Positions 16,183-23,322 of a stretch of 23,984 nucleotides of DNA are shown here, piece by piece. Positions within the stretch are counted from its first letter, which is position 1; each line of letters begins with the position of its first letter. A program made the translations under genes and the position numbers. Origin of the DNA: a virus; the IMG/VR virus record IMGVR_UViG_3300044627_000187, positions 1 through 23,984 of that record. One strand, given 5' to 3'. The notes under the pieces were generated by a model. That model searched no databases. It saw only the letters and a list, made by a program, of their open reading frames with translations, and had not been told where the DNA came from.

Positions 16183-16964
16183 CCCTGTATCCAAGTTAAG
16201 GGCTGGCTATAATCTTGGTATCGGCGTAAATCTTCAAGCAATCTTTCCATATCTGCTTTGCCTTCTGCTTTCAGTGCTGTACCATTTAATGATGTTCCAC
16301 CGCCCGGACCTGCTATCGTAGCAAATTTTTCACGCGCTTCACCGATAATCATTTTAAGTTGAGAAAAAATAAAGTCATTTAACCAGACACCTATACCCGG
16401 ATCCTGTAATAATTCAATTTCTGGTCTCTGCACGTCCGCCCAAATTAATACACGCTCACCTGTACCTTTAAAGTCGCGCACGACCTTTAATATTTTGGTA
16501 ACAGGGTTAAATGTATAAGTTACATAACCACCGAACATACGTGCTGCTAGTTCTACATAGCCTGCATAGAAATCGTATGTAGCCATACCACCTGTATAGT
16601 TGTAGTTTAACAAATATGTGTTGAGAATAGCACTACTGAATGGGTCAAAACTTGTGCTGCTAGGGCCAGTCTCTAGACCTACTGTTCTACGGAATATAGC
16701 ACGAACGTTTATAAACTCGCTAGGTAAGGTATATGTGTCTACGTTTTTAATGATCGTCATCAAAGTATAACTTTCTATATTCGCATTCTGCGCACGTTGA
16801 CGGTAAACTTTTAAAGCATAATCGTAAGATGCTTCGTAGTGCTGAGGATCTAATTCAAGGTCAATTATATCACCACCTAAACGTAATCTTAAGTTATTAA
16901 ACATCTGCTCTTTCAATTCTTGTAAAGAAAGATTAGTAGGTACTGAAAGTGGATCGTTAGCCAT
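16179..16964 (-). CDS. 13: Neck protein, probably T4 gp13-like (261 aa)
   Basis: The N-terminal pattern LQELKEQMFNNLRLRLGGDIIDLELDPQHYEASYDYALKVYRQRA, followed by VDTYTLPSEFINVRAIFRR, matches what I recall of the gp13-type neck proteins of marine T4-like phages. These have a helical connector domain and a beta core. The C-terminal half includes a helical segment (WLNDFIFSQLKMIIGEAREKFA) and ends LTWIQG. In T4, gp13 and gp14 close the filled head and form the site of tail attachment. Here gp14- and gp15-like genes lie 2.4 kb away on the other strand. The ATG is preceded by GGGAATTTTT, inside a hairpin that also contains a late promoter. Identity as gp13 rather than another neck component is moderately sure. 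Confidence 0.65.
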   Translation of the reverse strand: MANDPLSVPTNLSLQELKEQMFNNLRLRLGGDIIDLELDPQHYEASYDYALKVYRQRAQNANIESYTLMTIIKNVDTYTLPSEFINVRAIFRRTVGLETGPSSTSFDPFSSAILNTYLLNYNYTGGMATYDFYAGYVELAARMFGGYVTYTFNPVTKILKVVRDFKGTGERVLIWADVQRPEIELLQDPGIGVWLNDFIFSQLKMIIGEAREKFATIAGPGGGTSLNGTALKAEGKADMERLLEDLRRYQDYSQPLTWIQG

Positions 16965-16998
16965 AAAAATTCCCGATAATGTATTATTTATCGGGAAT
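16964..16998 (-). terminator. Terminator hairpin of the MazG operon overlapping the neck-gene ribosome-binding site
   Basis: An 11-bp perfect stem ATTCCCGATAA/TTATCGGGAAT with an 8-base loop begins 10 bases after the MazG stop on the minus strand. It is followed by TTTT and then the neck-gene ATG. The second arm includes the GGGA that would serve the neck gene as ribosome-binding site. Confidence 0.75.
16985..16992 (-). promoter_or_regulatory. T4-type late promoter (GATAAATA) inside the terminator hairpin
   Basis: GATAAATA spans the first arm and loop of the hairpin. T4 late transcripts begin about 6 bases after the octamer, which here falls at the start of the second arm (about 16979). The resulting mRNA would lack the first arm and leave the GGGA and ATG exposed. 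Confidence 0.6.
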
Positions 16999-17008
16999 AA
17001 TATTCAAA

Positions 17009-17458
17009 TTAAAGATCGTTTGCTTTGCGATTTTCGCTATAGTAAACGTCAAACTTGCCGCCCGGATAACGTGCTTCAAGTTTCTTCACGTTCTCTGCTA
17101 CTACGTCATTGGGGTCAAAGCCCAATGCACGACAAGCATTGATCCAGTACCACATGATATCGCCCAATTCACGCTTCATATGAAAGTGTGCTTCTTCATT
17201 GAGCGGCTTACCCTGAAACACGACCTTTTTTACGATCTCTTGGAACTCGCCTGTCTCGCTACCAAGACCGATAGCACCACAAAGCAATAGTGGTACATTG
17301 ATATCTGGTCCATGCATGTACTCACCGTCCGGACCATAACTTTCATAATTAGCATCAATACGATCTAACCTATCCATAAACTCAGTAAGGTCCTGACTAG
17401 GCTTGCTAGTGACTGCCTCTACAAACTGCTTATATTTGTTTAAATCTACCTGGCTCAT
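17009..17458 (-). CDS. mazG: MazG-like nucleotide pyrophosphohydrolase (149 aa)
   Basis: The metal-binding signature of all-alpha NTP pyrophosphohydrolases is present: Glu68-x-x-Glu71 in GLGSETGEFQE and Glu97-x-x-Asp100 in KRELGDIMWYW. The C-terminal NVKKLEARYPGGKFD is also typical. The family hydrolyses NTPs or dNTPs to monophosphate and pyrophosphate. In marine phages it is thought to adjust nucleotide or alarmone pools; which substrate applies here is unknown. Its ATG overlaps the stop of the 64-aa gene (ATGA), so the two are translationally coupled. It ends the minus-strand non-structural operon, and a terminator hairpin starts 10 bases after its stop. Confidence 0.9.
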   Translation of the reverse strand: MSQVDLNKYKQFVEAVTSKPSQDLTEFMDRLDRIDANYESYGPDGEYMHGPDINVPLLLCGAIGLGSETGEFQEIVKKVVFQGKPLNEEAHFHMKRELGDIMWYWINACRALGFDPNDVVAENVKKLEARYPGGKFDVYYSENRKANDL

Positions 17459-17649
17459 ACTAAATCCTTAAACATTTCTTTACGACCATTTGGACCCAAC
17501 GTAGCATCAAAGATTTCTCTTGTACGTTGTAGCATAGCGCATGCCAACATGAGTTGATCATTTCTATCATTAGTAGATAGAATTGCGGTATCAATAACCG
17601 TCATCATAGTTTGCATACGTGCCTCGATTGGATTAAACTCACCTTTCAT
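17455..17649 (-). CDS. Small helical protein of unknown function (64 aa)
   Basis: A 64-residue helical protein (NPIEARMQTMMTVIDTAIL, NDQLMLACAMLQRTREIFD) with no recognised motif. A strong GAGGTG ribosome-binding site precedes the ATG. The stop overlaps the MazG start by four bases, so it is very probably a real gene and made together with MazG. It could be a partner or regulator of that enzyme, but this is only suggested by the coupling. Confidence 0.75.
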   Translation of the reverse strand: MKGEFNPIEARMQTMMTVIDTAILSTNDRNDQLMLACAMLQRTREIFDATLGPNGRKEMFKDLV

Positions 17650-17669
17650 TATTCACCTCTAATAGTTTT

Positions 17670-18188
17670 TTAAACTTTAATTGACCACAAACTTGTGCCC
17701 TGATACAACTGTACCTCTTTATTATACAAGGACGAAAAATATTTTACATTTTCTATCACGTCAGGAAAACTTTTATGGTAATCATGCCCACATAACATGA
17801 AACTTTTTTTAAAAAATTTTTGGAAATGATTAAAATTTTGAATGTCGTTAGGGTTAGTATGAGCAGCATCCATAAAAAATATATCAATTGAATCACCGGG
17901 ATAATTTATATTTTTAGGGCTAACTCCTTTTAACACAATAATGTTGTCACAATCTTTTGTATTTCTTTTAAAGTTTTCGTAAATGTTAGGTATTTTTTCG
18001 TTTTCAAATTTGTCTATACAATAAATCTTCACACTTGGGTCACAAGATTTTGACCAACAATAAGCAGACCTGCCTTGATGAGATCCTAATTCAACGATGA
18101 CTCCGTTTTTCGGAACTGACTGAGACCAGGACTCAATAATTTTAAGTTCTGGCTCAGTCATATGTCCTGAAATACTTATGTCATACAT
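17670..18188 (-). CDS. SAM-dependent methyltransferase, class I (172 aa)
   Basis: Motif I is clear: VIVELGSHQGRSAYCW (residues 30-45), followed by an acidic strand end at Asp59 (KIYCIDKFE). FFMDAAHT at 105-111 provides the second acidic site, and MLCGHDYH follows. This layout fits the Methyltransf_24 group of small Rossmann methyltransferases, whose substrates include sugars and small molecules. No DNA-recognition domain or DPPY-type motif is present, so DNA methylation is less likely. The gene starts 5 bases after the 376-aa gene and 20 bases before the 64-aa gene, as part of an operon. Its DNA is strikingly A/T-rich compared with the gene upstream, suggesting separate acquisition. Confidence 0.8.
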   Translation of the reverse strand: MYDISISGHMTEPELKIIESWSQSVPKNGVIVELGSHQGRSAYCWSKSCDPSVKIYCIDKFENEKIPNIYENFKRNTKDCDNIIVLKGVSPKNINYPGDSIDIFFMDAAHTNPNDIQNFNHFQKFFKKSFMLCGHDYHKSFPDVIENVKYFSSLYNKEVQLYQGTSLWSIKV

Positions 18189-18193
18189 ATCTT

Positions 18194-19324
18194 TTAGAAT
18201 GCCCGCAAGATGATCATGTTAGCATTGAATCGTCCGTTAGGCTTAGCACCAACTGCCTTGATACTATCAAAGAATTTACGTGCAGCCGGCTTGCTACCCA
18301 TCACTTCCTTGATTTGCTGTTCGGGCTTACGTAGAGTTTTGATTTCTGATTCCTTAGTACAGAAACCAACTACAGTGTTGCCCTTGACGCTAAGGCTCTT
18401 AGCATACTCATCTGCGACATAGTGATGCAGTTTGCGCTTCTTAGTGTCGTAGACCCACGCTTCACTACAATTATGTAGTTTAGTCGGGCTCACGCTCTCA
18501 AGTTCAAGTTTCTCCAACTTGAAAGTCTTGAGATACTTGAGGCGCTTGACGATCTTCTCGACCGGCACAGGCTTCTTAGCGCGTGGCTTCTTACCTGCCT
18601 TCTTGAGATTGATATACGCATTGAGATCGGCGATGACAGTCTGAATAGTATTGATAATGTTCTTCAATTGAACCTTACCAAAACGCTCATAGGCTTCATT
18701 CAACTGCTCGTCCTTACCTGCAAGGACCTCTTCATACTCATAGAGTTTGCCTTCCCACGCACTAACCAACATAGGTACATGCTGCGGTAGAATGTTGCGC
18801 TGAGACAACAAGTCCATTGCCTTGATGCCTTCCTTACCAGCACCAGATTTCAGATAATCATCCCACAAGCCCTCAAGTTCACCACCAACTTGTTGAGTAC
18901 GCTCACGCATGATCTCCTGCACGTTGGGGCGATTGCTAGTAGGGGCTTCATCGTCAGAGGTATCTACCGTTGTGAATGACACAAGACGATCAACCTCACT
19001 CTGAAGTTTGTTCAAAGTGTCGTTTGACACTACACTTCCCCTCAGAATACAACGCGCAAGCCAACCATAAGTGGTCTTAATGTGTCTATCATTGACACGG
19101 CGTATGCTTTTAGCAACTTGTTGCTTGCCCGCAACATCTAGATATTGGGCAATGAATTCTTTAGCGTCCTTGTTATCGTAAAAGTGATTATACCAATTGA
19201 ACGCCTTAGCGAGTTCCCAATCAGTCGCAACCAGATCAGCATTGAAACTGGGTTCGGGACCAATGTGCTTCAAGTCAAAGTCCTTAGGCTTCAACTCTCT
19301 GATTTCTACTTTGTGCTTTACCAT
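18194..19324 (-). CDS. Conserved T4-like marine phage protein of unknown function (376 aa)
   Basis: No catalytic motif is recognised. The N-terminal third is helical (WELAKAFNWYNHFYDNKDAKEF, RHIKTTYGWLARCILRG). The middle is acidic and helical (GELEGLWDDYLKSGAGKEG, YEYEEVLAGKDEQLNEAYERF). A Lys-rich linker (KKAGKKPRAKKPVPVEK) leads to a beta-rich C-terminal part with SEAWVYDTKKRKLHHY, VVGFCTKES and KTLRKPE, ending in NGRFNANMIILRAF. I recall similar hypothetical proteins in cyanophage genomes. Lys richness could mean nucleic-acid contact, but this is a guess. The gene is the first of the early-type operon ending with MazG, has a good sigma70-like promoter and an ACGGAG ribosome-binding site. 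It is visibly more GC-rich than its neighbours. Confidence 0.75.
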   Translation of the reverse strand: MVKHKVEIRELKPKDFDLKHIGPEPSFNADLVATDWELAKAFNWYNHFYDNKDAKEFIAQYLDVAGKQQVAKSIRRVNDRHIKTTYGWLARCILRGSVVSNDTLNKLQSEVDRLVSFTTVDTSDDEAPTSNRPNVQEIMRERTQQVGGELEGLWDDYLKSGAGKEGIKAMDLLSQRNILPQHVPMLVSAWEGKLYEYEEVLAGKDEQLNEAYERFGKVQLKNIINTIQTVIADLNAYINLKKAGKKPRAKKPVPVEKIVKRLKYLKTFKLEKLELESVSPTKLHNCSEAWVYDTKKRKLHHYVADEYAKSLSVKGNTVVGFCTKESEIKTLRKPEQQIKEVMGSKPAARKFFDSIKAVGAKPNGRFNANMIILRAF

Positions 19325-19342
19325 GACAACTCCGTTGTTTCA

Positions 19343-19350
19343 CTAATTTA
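19343..19350 (-). promoter_or_regulatory. Near-consensus late octamer (TATAAATT) in the leader of the 376-aa gene
   Basis: The minus-strand octamer differs from TATAAATA only in the last base. It lies between the sigma70-like -10 box and the start codon, so it could allow late re-expression of the operon. It may also be chance. Confidence 0.25.
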
Positions 19351-19353
19351 TAT

Positions 19354-19382
19354 ATTTTACGCTAAAACAGGGCTAAAGTCAA
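19354..19382 (-). promoter_or_regulatory. Sigma70-like early promoter of the non-structural operon
   Basis: On the minus strand TTGACT and TAAAAT are separated by 17 bases, one or two mismatches from consensus in each box. The leader of about 25 bases contains GGAG before the ATG at 19324. This promoter would drive the 376-aa gene, the methyltransferase, the 64-aa gene and MazG. Confidence 0.7.
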
Positions 19383-19408
19383 TACCTTTGTAAGTCATTG
19401 ATTTTTAT

Positions 19409-19416
19409 ACTAAATA
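19409..19416 (+). promoter_or_regulatory. Possible late-type promoter (ACTAAATA) before the gp14-like gene
   Basis: ACTAAATACTACT on the plus strand resembles the extended T4 late sequence TATAAATACT. It ends 5 bases before the ATG at 19422, so any transcript would be essentially leaderless. One position of the octamer core deviates. Confidence 0.3.
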
Positions 19417-19421
19417 CTACT

Positions 19422-21137
19422 ATGCCCAAACTGTCGCTATATAGCCCTACCAAACAGAATGATTACAGATACTTGGATAGAACGATATCCGAAACACTAA
19501 CTGTGGGCGGGACAGATTTATACATACACAAGTATTTAGGCCCTGAAGCACAGACACCTAGTCCGGACTATACACAACCACAATACATTTCACCAGACCC
19601 TACACAGATACAAGATTTACTATTTTTGGAAAATCGTGATAGAAAGTATGATCCTAATATTTACAGGCTACGTGGGCAATACAATGTACAGAATTTAGAT
19701 TTTGATTTAAGCCAGTTTGGTTTATTTTTAAACAATGATATTATTTTTATTGTCGTACATTACAACGACATGATTGATATTATTGGGCGAAAACTCATGG
19801 TAGGAGATGTGTTAGAACTACCGCACTTGCTTGATTACAATCCATTGAAAGAAACTATACCAGTAGCATTGAAACGTTTCTATCAGATCACAGATGCAAA
19901 CTTCGCAAGTGAAGGATTTAGTCAGACATGGTATCCACACTTGTGGCGTATCAAATGCGAACCACTGATTGATAGTCAAGAGTTTAGCAATATACTTAAA
20001 GAGCCAATCAATACTGACAATTATCTCGGAGATTGGGACGCAAACAAAGTATACCCACCTGGCTATGTTATAAGTTTTGGTGACAAAAACTATATCAGCA
20101 AGATTGAAGTACCTGCAGGCATAAAGCCTCCTAATCCTACATATTGGGAACTTGATCCTAATCAGAATCTTAAAGATATACTTGCTACATATAACAAAAA
20201 TATTGAAATCAATAATGCGCAACTTGATGAAGCAAAAAGAATATTACCTAAAGCAGGATACGACAATAGCAAGATGTATGTCGTACCAACATACGGTGTA
20301 TATGAAAATAATAACGTTCCGTCTGGTAGACTAAATCAACCAGCACCTCCTATAAGCGTAGTAACTTATAGCGGAGGGGCACCAAGCACAACTGTTGGTA
20401 CAGTTGTTTACATGCGTAATTACAAATACAAAAATCCTAACATAGGTCTAAGAGTATCTAAAGAAGCATTAAAGAATATTTGGGATATGACAGCAGACAC
20501 AGACTTGTCCGATAAACTTGATAAGTTTGTGCAAACACATTTAGAAGTTATAGAAACACCTCCTCCTGAAAGTAAATCCGGCGGAAGATTTATTGAAGGA
20601 GATAAAATACTCACAGTAAAATCAATGGGCCCGATCACTGGCCCATATGGTACTGCTGATAATACATATGCGACTGCTGATGCTGATCCTACACAGCCAG
20701 GGTTTACTGGAACTATAAGCACTGAAATGGATTGGCGCGCAGACTGCGATCCTGCATTCCAATATATAGTTAGATCAACTCCTAGAAGTTTTGGTTATGA
20801 AACTGGTTATCTATCAGGTGACGGCACAGCACCTAATGGTTTACCAAGCGGCGCTGGTATAGCGTTCCCGCAAAATCCACAAGTAGGTGATTACTTCTTA
20901 CGCATTGATTATAGTCCACAAATTTTATATCGCTGGGACGGAAAATTGTGGATACGTATTTCTACTAATGTAAGAACAGAAACAGGTATGACCGCGACTG
21001 ATAAATCACAGTTATCACAATTCATAAATAATGAGGCAGTAATTTATAGCAATAATGAAGAGAAGTTAATACCGTCTGCTCAACCATTATCAAGTATACT
21101 TGAGTTAGCACCAGATAACTTACCACCTAAACCATAA
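19422..21137 (+). CDS. 14: Neck protein, T4 gp14-like, enlarged (571 aa)
   Basis: The first 190 residues match the gp14 pattern: EDxxxRDRKYDP-like acidic segment, LDFDLSQFGLFLNNDIIFIV, then GDVLELPHLLDYN and RFYQITDANF with WRIKCEPL. T4 gp14 has 256 residues; here the C-terminal 370 are extra. They include a CBM5/12-like module at about 200-246 (YPPGYVISFGDKNYIS and PPNPTYWEL) and later VGDYFLRIDYSPQILYRWDGKLW, a W-rich module also seen in other virion proteins here. With gp13 it forms the neck ring to which the tail docks. ATG 19422 is chosen over an in-frame TTG at 19398, although neither has a clear ribosome-binding site. The gp15-like gene follows after 9 bases. Confidence 0.72.
   Translation: MPKLSLYSPTKQNDYRYLDRTISETLTVGGTDLYIHKYLGPEAQTPSPDYTQPQYISPDPTQIQDLLFLENRDRKYDPNIYRLRGQYNVQNLDFDLSQFGLFLNNDIIFIVVHYNDMIDIIGRKLMVGDVLELPHLLDYNPLKETIPVALKRFYQITDANFASEGFSQTWYPHLWRIKCEPLIDSQEFSNILKEPINTDNYLGDWDANKVYPPGYVISFGDKNYISKIEVPAGIKPPNPTYWELDPNQNLKDILATYNKNIEINNAQLDEAKRILPKAGYDNSKMYVVPTYGVYENNNVPSGRLNQPAPPISVVTYSGGAPSTTVGTVVYMRNYKYKNPNIGLRVSKEALKNIWDMTADTDLSDKLDKFVQTHLEVIETPPPESKSGGRFIEGDKILTVKSMGPITGPYGTADNTYATADADPTQPGFTGTISTEMDWRADCDPAFQYIVRSTPRSFGYETGYLSGDGTAPNGLPSGAGIAFPQNPQVGDYFLRIDYSPQILYRWDGKLWIRISTNVRTETGMTATDKSQLSQFINNEAVIYSNNEEKLIPSAQPLSSILELAPDNLPPKP
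20013..20158 (+). other. CBM5/12-like module inserted in the gp14-like protein
   Basis: The spacing W...Y-x-P-G-x-V...Y...P-x-x-P-x-x-x-Y-W-E resembles small chitin-binding-type (CBM5/12) modules. A similar run is present in the sheath at 12395-12517. This is a by-eye resemblance, not a profile match. Confidence 0.4.
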
Positions 21138-21146
21138 GAGTGATTC

Positions 21147-22523
21147 ATGGCACAATTTTTTTACGATAATCAAATACGCAGATTCTTGATACAGTTTGCA
21201 AAAATCTTTAGTAACTGGTATGTAACTAAAGGTAAAGATCCTAATGGCAATGATATACTTGTTCGTGTACCTGTAATGTATGGTGATCAAAGCAGGCAAG
21301 TCTCAACAATAATTGCAAATAATAGTGCTAGCACATTACCTAGTGCGCCTATCATTACTTACTTTATTACTGGATTAGAATATGATCAACGTAGAACACA
21401 AGAGCCTTTCTTTGTTGACAGGCTTAACGTAAGACAGAGACAGTATAATCAAGAAACACAGACATTTGAAGAAGTGCAAGGACAAGCATTTACGATTGAA
21501 AGATTAATGCCAGTTCCTTATACATTAAGAATGCAAGTAGATTTTTGGACTACAAACTATAATCAAAAATTAGAATTGATTGAGCAGTTAGGTACACTAT
21601 TCAATCCTAGCCTTGAAATTCAAAGCACTGACAATTTCGTTGATTGGACTTCACTAACTGTAGTTTATCAAGATGGATTAACTTTTAGTTCACGTAGCAT
21701 TCCGATCGGCAATAATAATCCTATTGATGTGATGAGCTGGAAATTTTATTTACCTATATGGATAAGCACAAGCAGCAAACTTAAAAAGATGGGTGTTGTT
21801 CACAAAATTATCGCAAGCATTTACAAAGGCAAGGCTTTACAAGATATACAAGATGAAGATTTATTATTAGGAACAAGACAAAAGATAACACCATATGGAT
21901 ATAAATTATTATTGATAGGTAATAGATTACAGTTACTTCCTGCAAATGAAGCATTTAATCCATCTAACTCTACTTTAGAAGAACCTGTACCTCCTAATAC
22001 TAATTTATATTGGACAAGTTTGTTGAACGTTTATGGCAAGTATAAACCAGGCATTAGTCAAATTTGGTTACAAAACCCTTACATGGAAGATGATATTGTA
22101 GGTACTATCGTACAAGATCCGTTAGATGATAGAATTTTAATATATGATATTGACCAAGATACATTACCACAAAACACCCTTGATCCTGTAGATGCTGTGA
22201 TTAATCCAATCACACAAGGTCCAAATTTCGGTTTGCCAGGACCTATCAATGGGCGCAGATATTTAATTGTTGAAGATGTAGGTAGCGAAGGTAGCCCAAC
22301 TGCTGCATGGGGCGATTTAGTAGCAAGCGCAAACGATATTATCCAATTTAGTTCAGCGACCATGTCATGGTCCGTATCTTTTGATGCAAGCGAATCAACA
22401 ACCGTACAGTATGTGACCAATCTAACGACTAATATACAATACCGATATGTACAACAAGAAGGGCAATGGATGAAGTCCTATGAAGGTTGGTACGATCAGG
22501 GCGACTACAGTATTGTACTTTAA
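21147..22523 (+). CDS. 15: Tail terminator / sheath stabiliser, T4 gp15-like (458 aa)
   Basis: The N-terminus FFYDNQIRRFLIQFAKIFSNWYV, then VRVPVMYGDQSRQV and ITYFITGLEYDQRRTQEP, is the gp15 pattern. PVPYTLRMQVDFWTTNYNQKLELIEQLGTLFNP and the PIDVMSWKFYLPIWIST strand pair also fit. In T4, gp15 hexamers cap the tail and connect it to the neck. T4 gp15 has 272 residues; this protein is longer by a C-terminal region from about residue 250. That region includes GRRYLIVEDVG, AANDIIQFS-like and YVQQEGQWMKSYEGWYDQGDY segments, again W/Y-rich repeats of phage structural type. It follows the gp14-like gene after 9 bases with an AAGAG site, so the two form one operon. Confidence 0.85.
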   Translation: MAQFFYDNQIRRFLIQFAKIFSNWYVTKGKDPNGNDILVRVPVMYGDQSRQVSTIIANNSASTLPSAPIITYFITGLEYDQRRTQEPFFVDRLNVRQRQYNQETQTFEEVQGQAFTIERLMPVPYTLRMQVDFWTTNYNQKLELIEQLGTLFNPSLEIQSTDNFVDWTSLTVVYQDGLTFSSRSIPIGNNNPIDVMSWKFYLPIWISTSSKLKKMGVVHKIIASIYKGKALQDIQDEDLLLGTRQKITPYGYKLLLIGNRLQLLPANEAFNPSNSTLEEPVPPNTNLYWTSLLNVYGKYKPGISQIWLQNPYMEDDIVGTIVQDPLDDRILIYDIDQDTLPQNTLDPVDAVINPITQGPNFGLPGPINGRRYLIVEDVGSEGSPTAAWGDLVASANDIIQFSSATMSWSVSFDASESTTVQYVTNLTTNIQYRYVQQEGQWMKSYEGWYDQGDYSIVL

Positions 22524-22541
22524 TTTCACAACTGTTAAAAT
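22513..22541 (+). promoter_or_regulatory. Sigma70-like promoter candidate for the NUDIX gene
   Basis: TTGTAC and TAAAAT are 17 bases apart and overlap the 3' end of the gp15-like gene. The -35 box is weak (about three of six). The ATG at 22548 starts 7 bases after the -10 box, so the transcript would be leaderless, as for the dNMP kinase. Confidence 0.35.
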
Positions 22542-22547
22542 TATTGA

Positions 22548-22949
22548 ATGAAAAATATTTCCGCAGGACTTTTCTTCTATTGTAAATCTACTGCGCGGTT
22601 TTTATATCTACTAAGATCAGATGCAAACTATTCTTGGGGAGTGCCCGGGGGAAAAATAGAAAAAAATGAAACGTTATTAGAGGGTTTAGAGCGTGAATGC
22701 TTTGAAGAAATTGGATATTTCCCACAAGATGCAAAATTAATACCAATCCAAAAGTTTGTCAATAATAATTTTACGTATCATACCTTTTTCTGCGCCGTAG
22801 ATGAGGAATTTGTTCCTGATTTAAATGATGAACATGTAGGTTATGCTTGGATAGGAGATGGGCAACATCCTAAACCCATGCATCCCGGACTGTTTAGCAC
22901 TATCAATATAGACATCGTTAAAGAAAAACTAGCAACTCTCACAAAATAA
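22548..22949 (+). CDS. NUDIX hydrolase (133 aa)
   Basis: A complete Nudix box is present at residues 35-57: Gly35, Glu41, Arg49-Glu50, Glu53-Glu54 and Gly56 at the right spacing, with Cys51 at a position usually occupied by Ile, Leu or Val. GVPGGKIEKNE and the preceding SW are typical of the MutT-like core. The family hydrolyses nucleoside diphosphates linked to another group (dNTPs, NDP-sugars, ADP-ribose, cap-like ends); the substrate here is unknown. The gene starts 24 bases after the gp15-like stop and has no visible Shine-Dalgarno site. It is closed by a strong bidirectional terminator. Confidence 0.9.
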   Translation: MKNISAGLFFYCKSTARFLYLLRSDANYSWGVPGGKIEKNETLLEGLERECFEEIGYFPQDAKLIPIQKFVNNNFTYHTFFCAVDEEFVPDLNDEHVGYAWIGDGQHPKPMHPGLFSTINIDIVKEKLATLTK

Positions 22950-22974
22950 AAACGGGGCATAAAGCCCCGTTTTT
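22948..22974. terminator. Bidirectional intrinsic terminator
   Basis: Perfect 11-bp stem AAAAACGGGGC/GCCCCGTTTTT with a 5-base loop lies between the convergent NUDIX and coiled-coil genes. The A/T arms supply a T run in both directions. Confidence 0.9.
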
Positions 22975-22994
22975 ACTAGTCATATTGACTATTA

Positions 22995-23309
22995 TCAACT
23001 TGTTAGAAACATTTGAACTGCCTCAACACCTGTAGCGCCCAGTATTGCTGCTGCGCCCATTAGCATCCATTTTATCTTTTCAATACTAGATACTTTGTCT
23101 GCTAATTCTTCATGTTGTTTGGTTTGACCTTCTTGGAATTCTTTTAAAAATTCTCTAGTCTCAGCCATATTACGATCCAAACAATCATGCAGGTCTTTTA
23201 CATCAGTTTTAAGTTCATCAACCTTGTCATGAAGGTTACGAACTTCTAACTGCAACACTGCTACATCTGTAACAGTTTGTTCAAATTTCTTTCTAACTGC
23301 TGCTGGCAT
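22995..23309 (-). CDS. Coiled-coil protein with C-terminal membrane anchor (104 aa)
   Basis: Residues about 10-78 form a long amphipathic helix with heptad-like Leu/Val spacing (VAVLQLEVRNLHDKVDELKT, VKDLHDCLDRN). Residues 81-102 (WMLMGAAAILGATGVEAVQM) form a hydrophobic segment long enough for one membrane crossing. The charged-helix-then-membrane-helix layout recalls XhlA-type phage lysis proteins, but similar layouts occur in other membrane proteins. No signal peptide is seen. It has an AGGAAA ribosome-binding site and starts 13 bases after the structural gene upstream, so it is probably expressed late. The C-terminal end is followed by the bidirectional terminator. Confidence 0.7.
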   Translation of the reverse strand: MPAAVRKKFEQTVTDVAVLQLEVRNLHDKVDELKTDVKDLHDCLDRNMAETREFLKEFQEGQTKQHEELADKVSSIEKIKWMLMGAAAILGATGVEAVQMFLTS

Positions 23310-23322
23310 TTTCTATTTCCTA

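Noticed and set aside
20552-20580. Possible frameshift or gene break near the Pro-rich PPPESKSGG segment of the gp14-like protein
   Set aside because: The frame stays open from 19422 to 21137 and phage-type modules continue in the same frame, so it is a linker, not a break.
20625-20646. 7-bp inverted repeat ATGGGCC/GGCCCAT
   Set aside because: It is inside the gp14-like coding sequence, has no T run and no gene boundary nearby, so there is no reason to call it a terminator.
22358-22372. Palindrome GACCATG-T-CATGGTC
   Set aside because: Lies within the gp15-like coding region; one such palindrome is expected by chance in this length and no repeat copies were seen.
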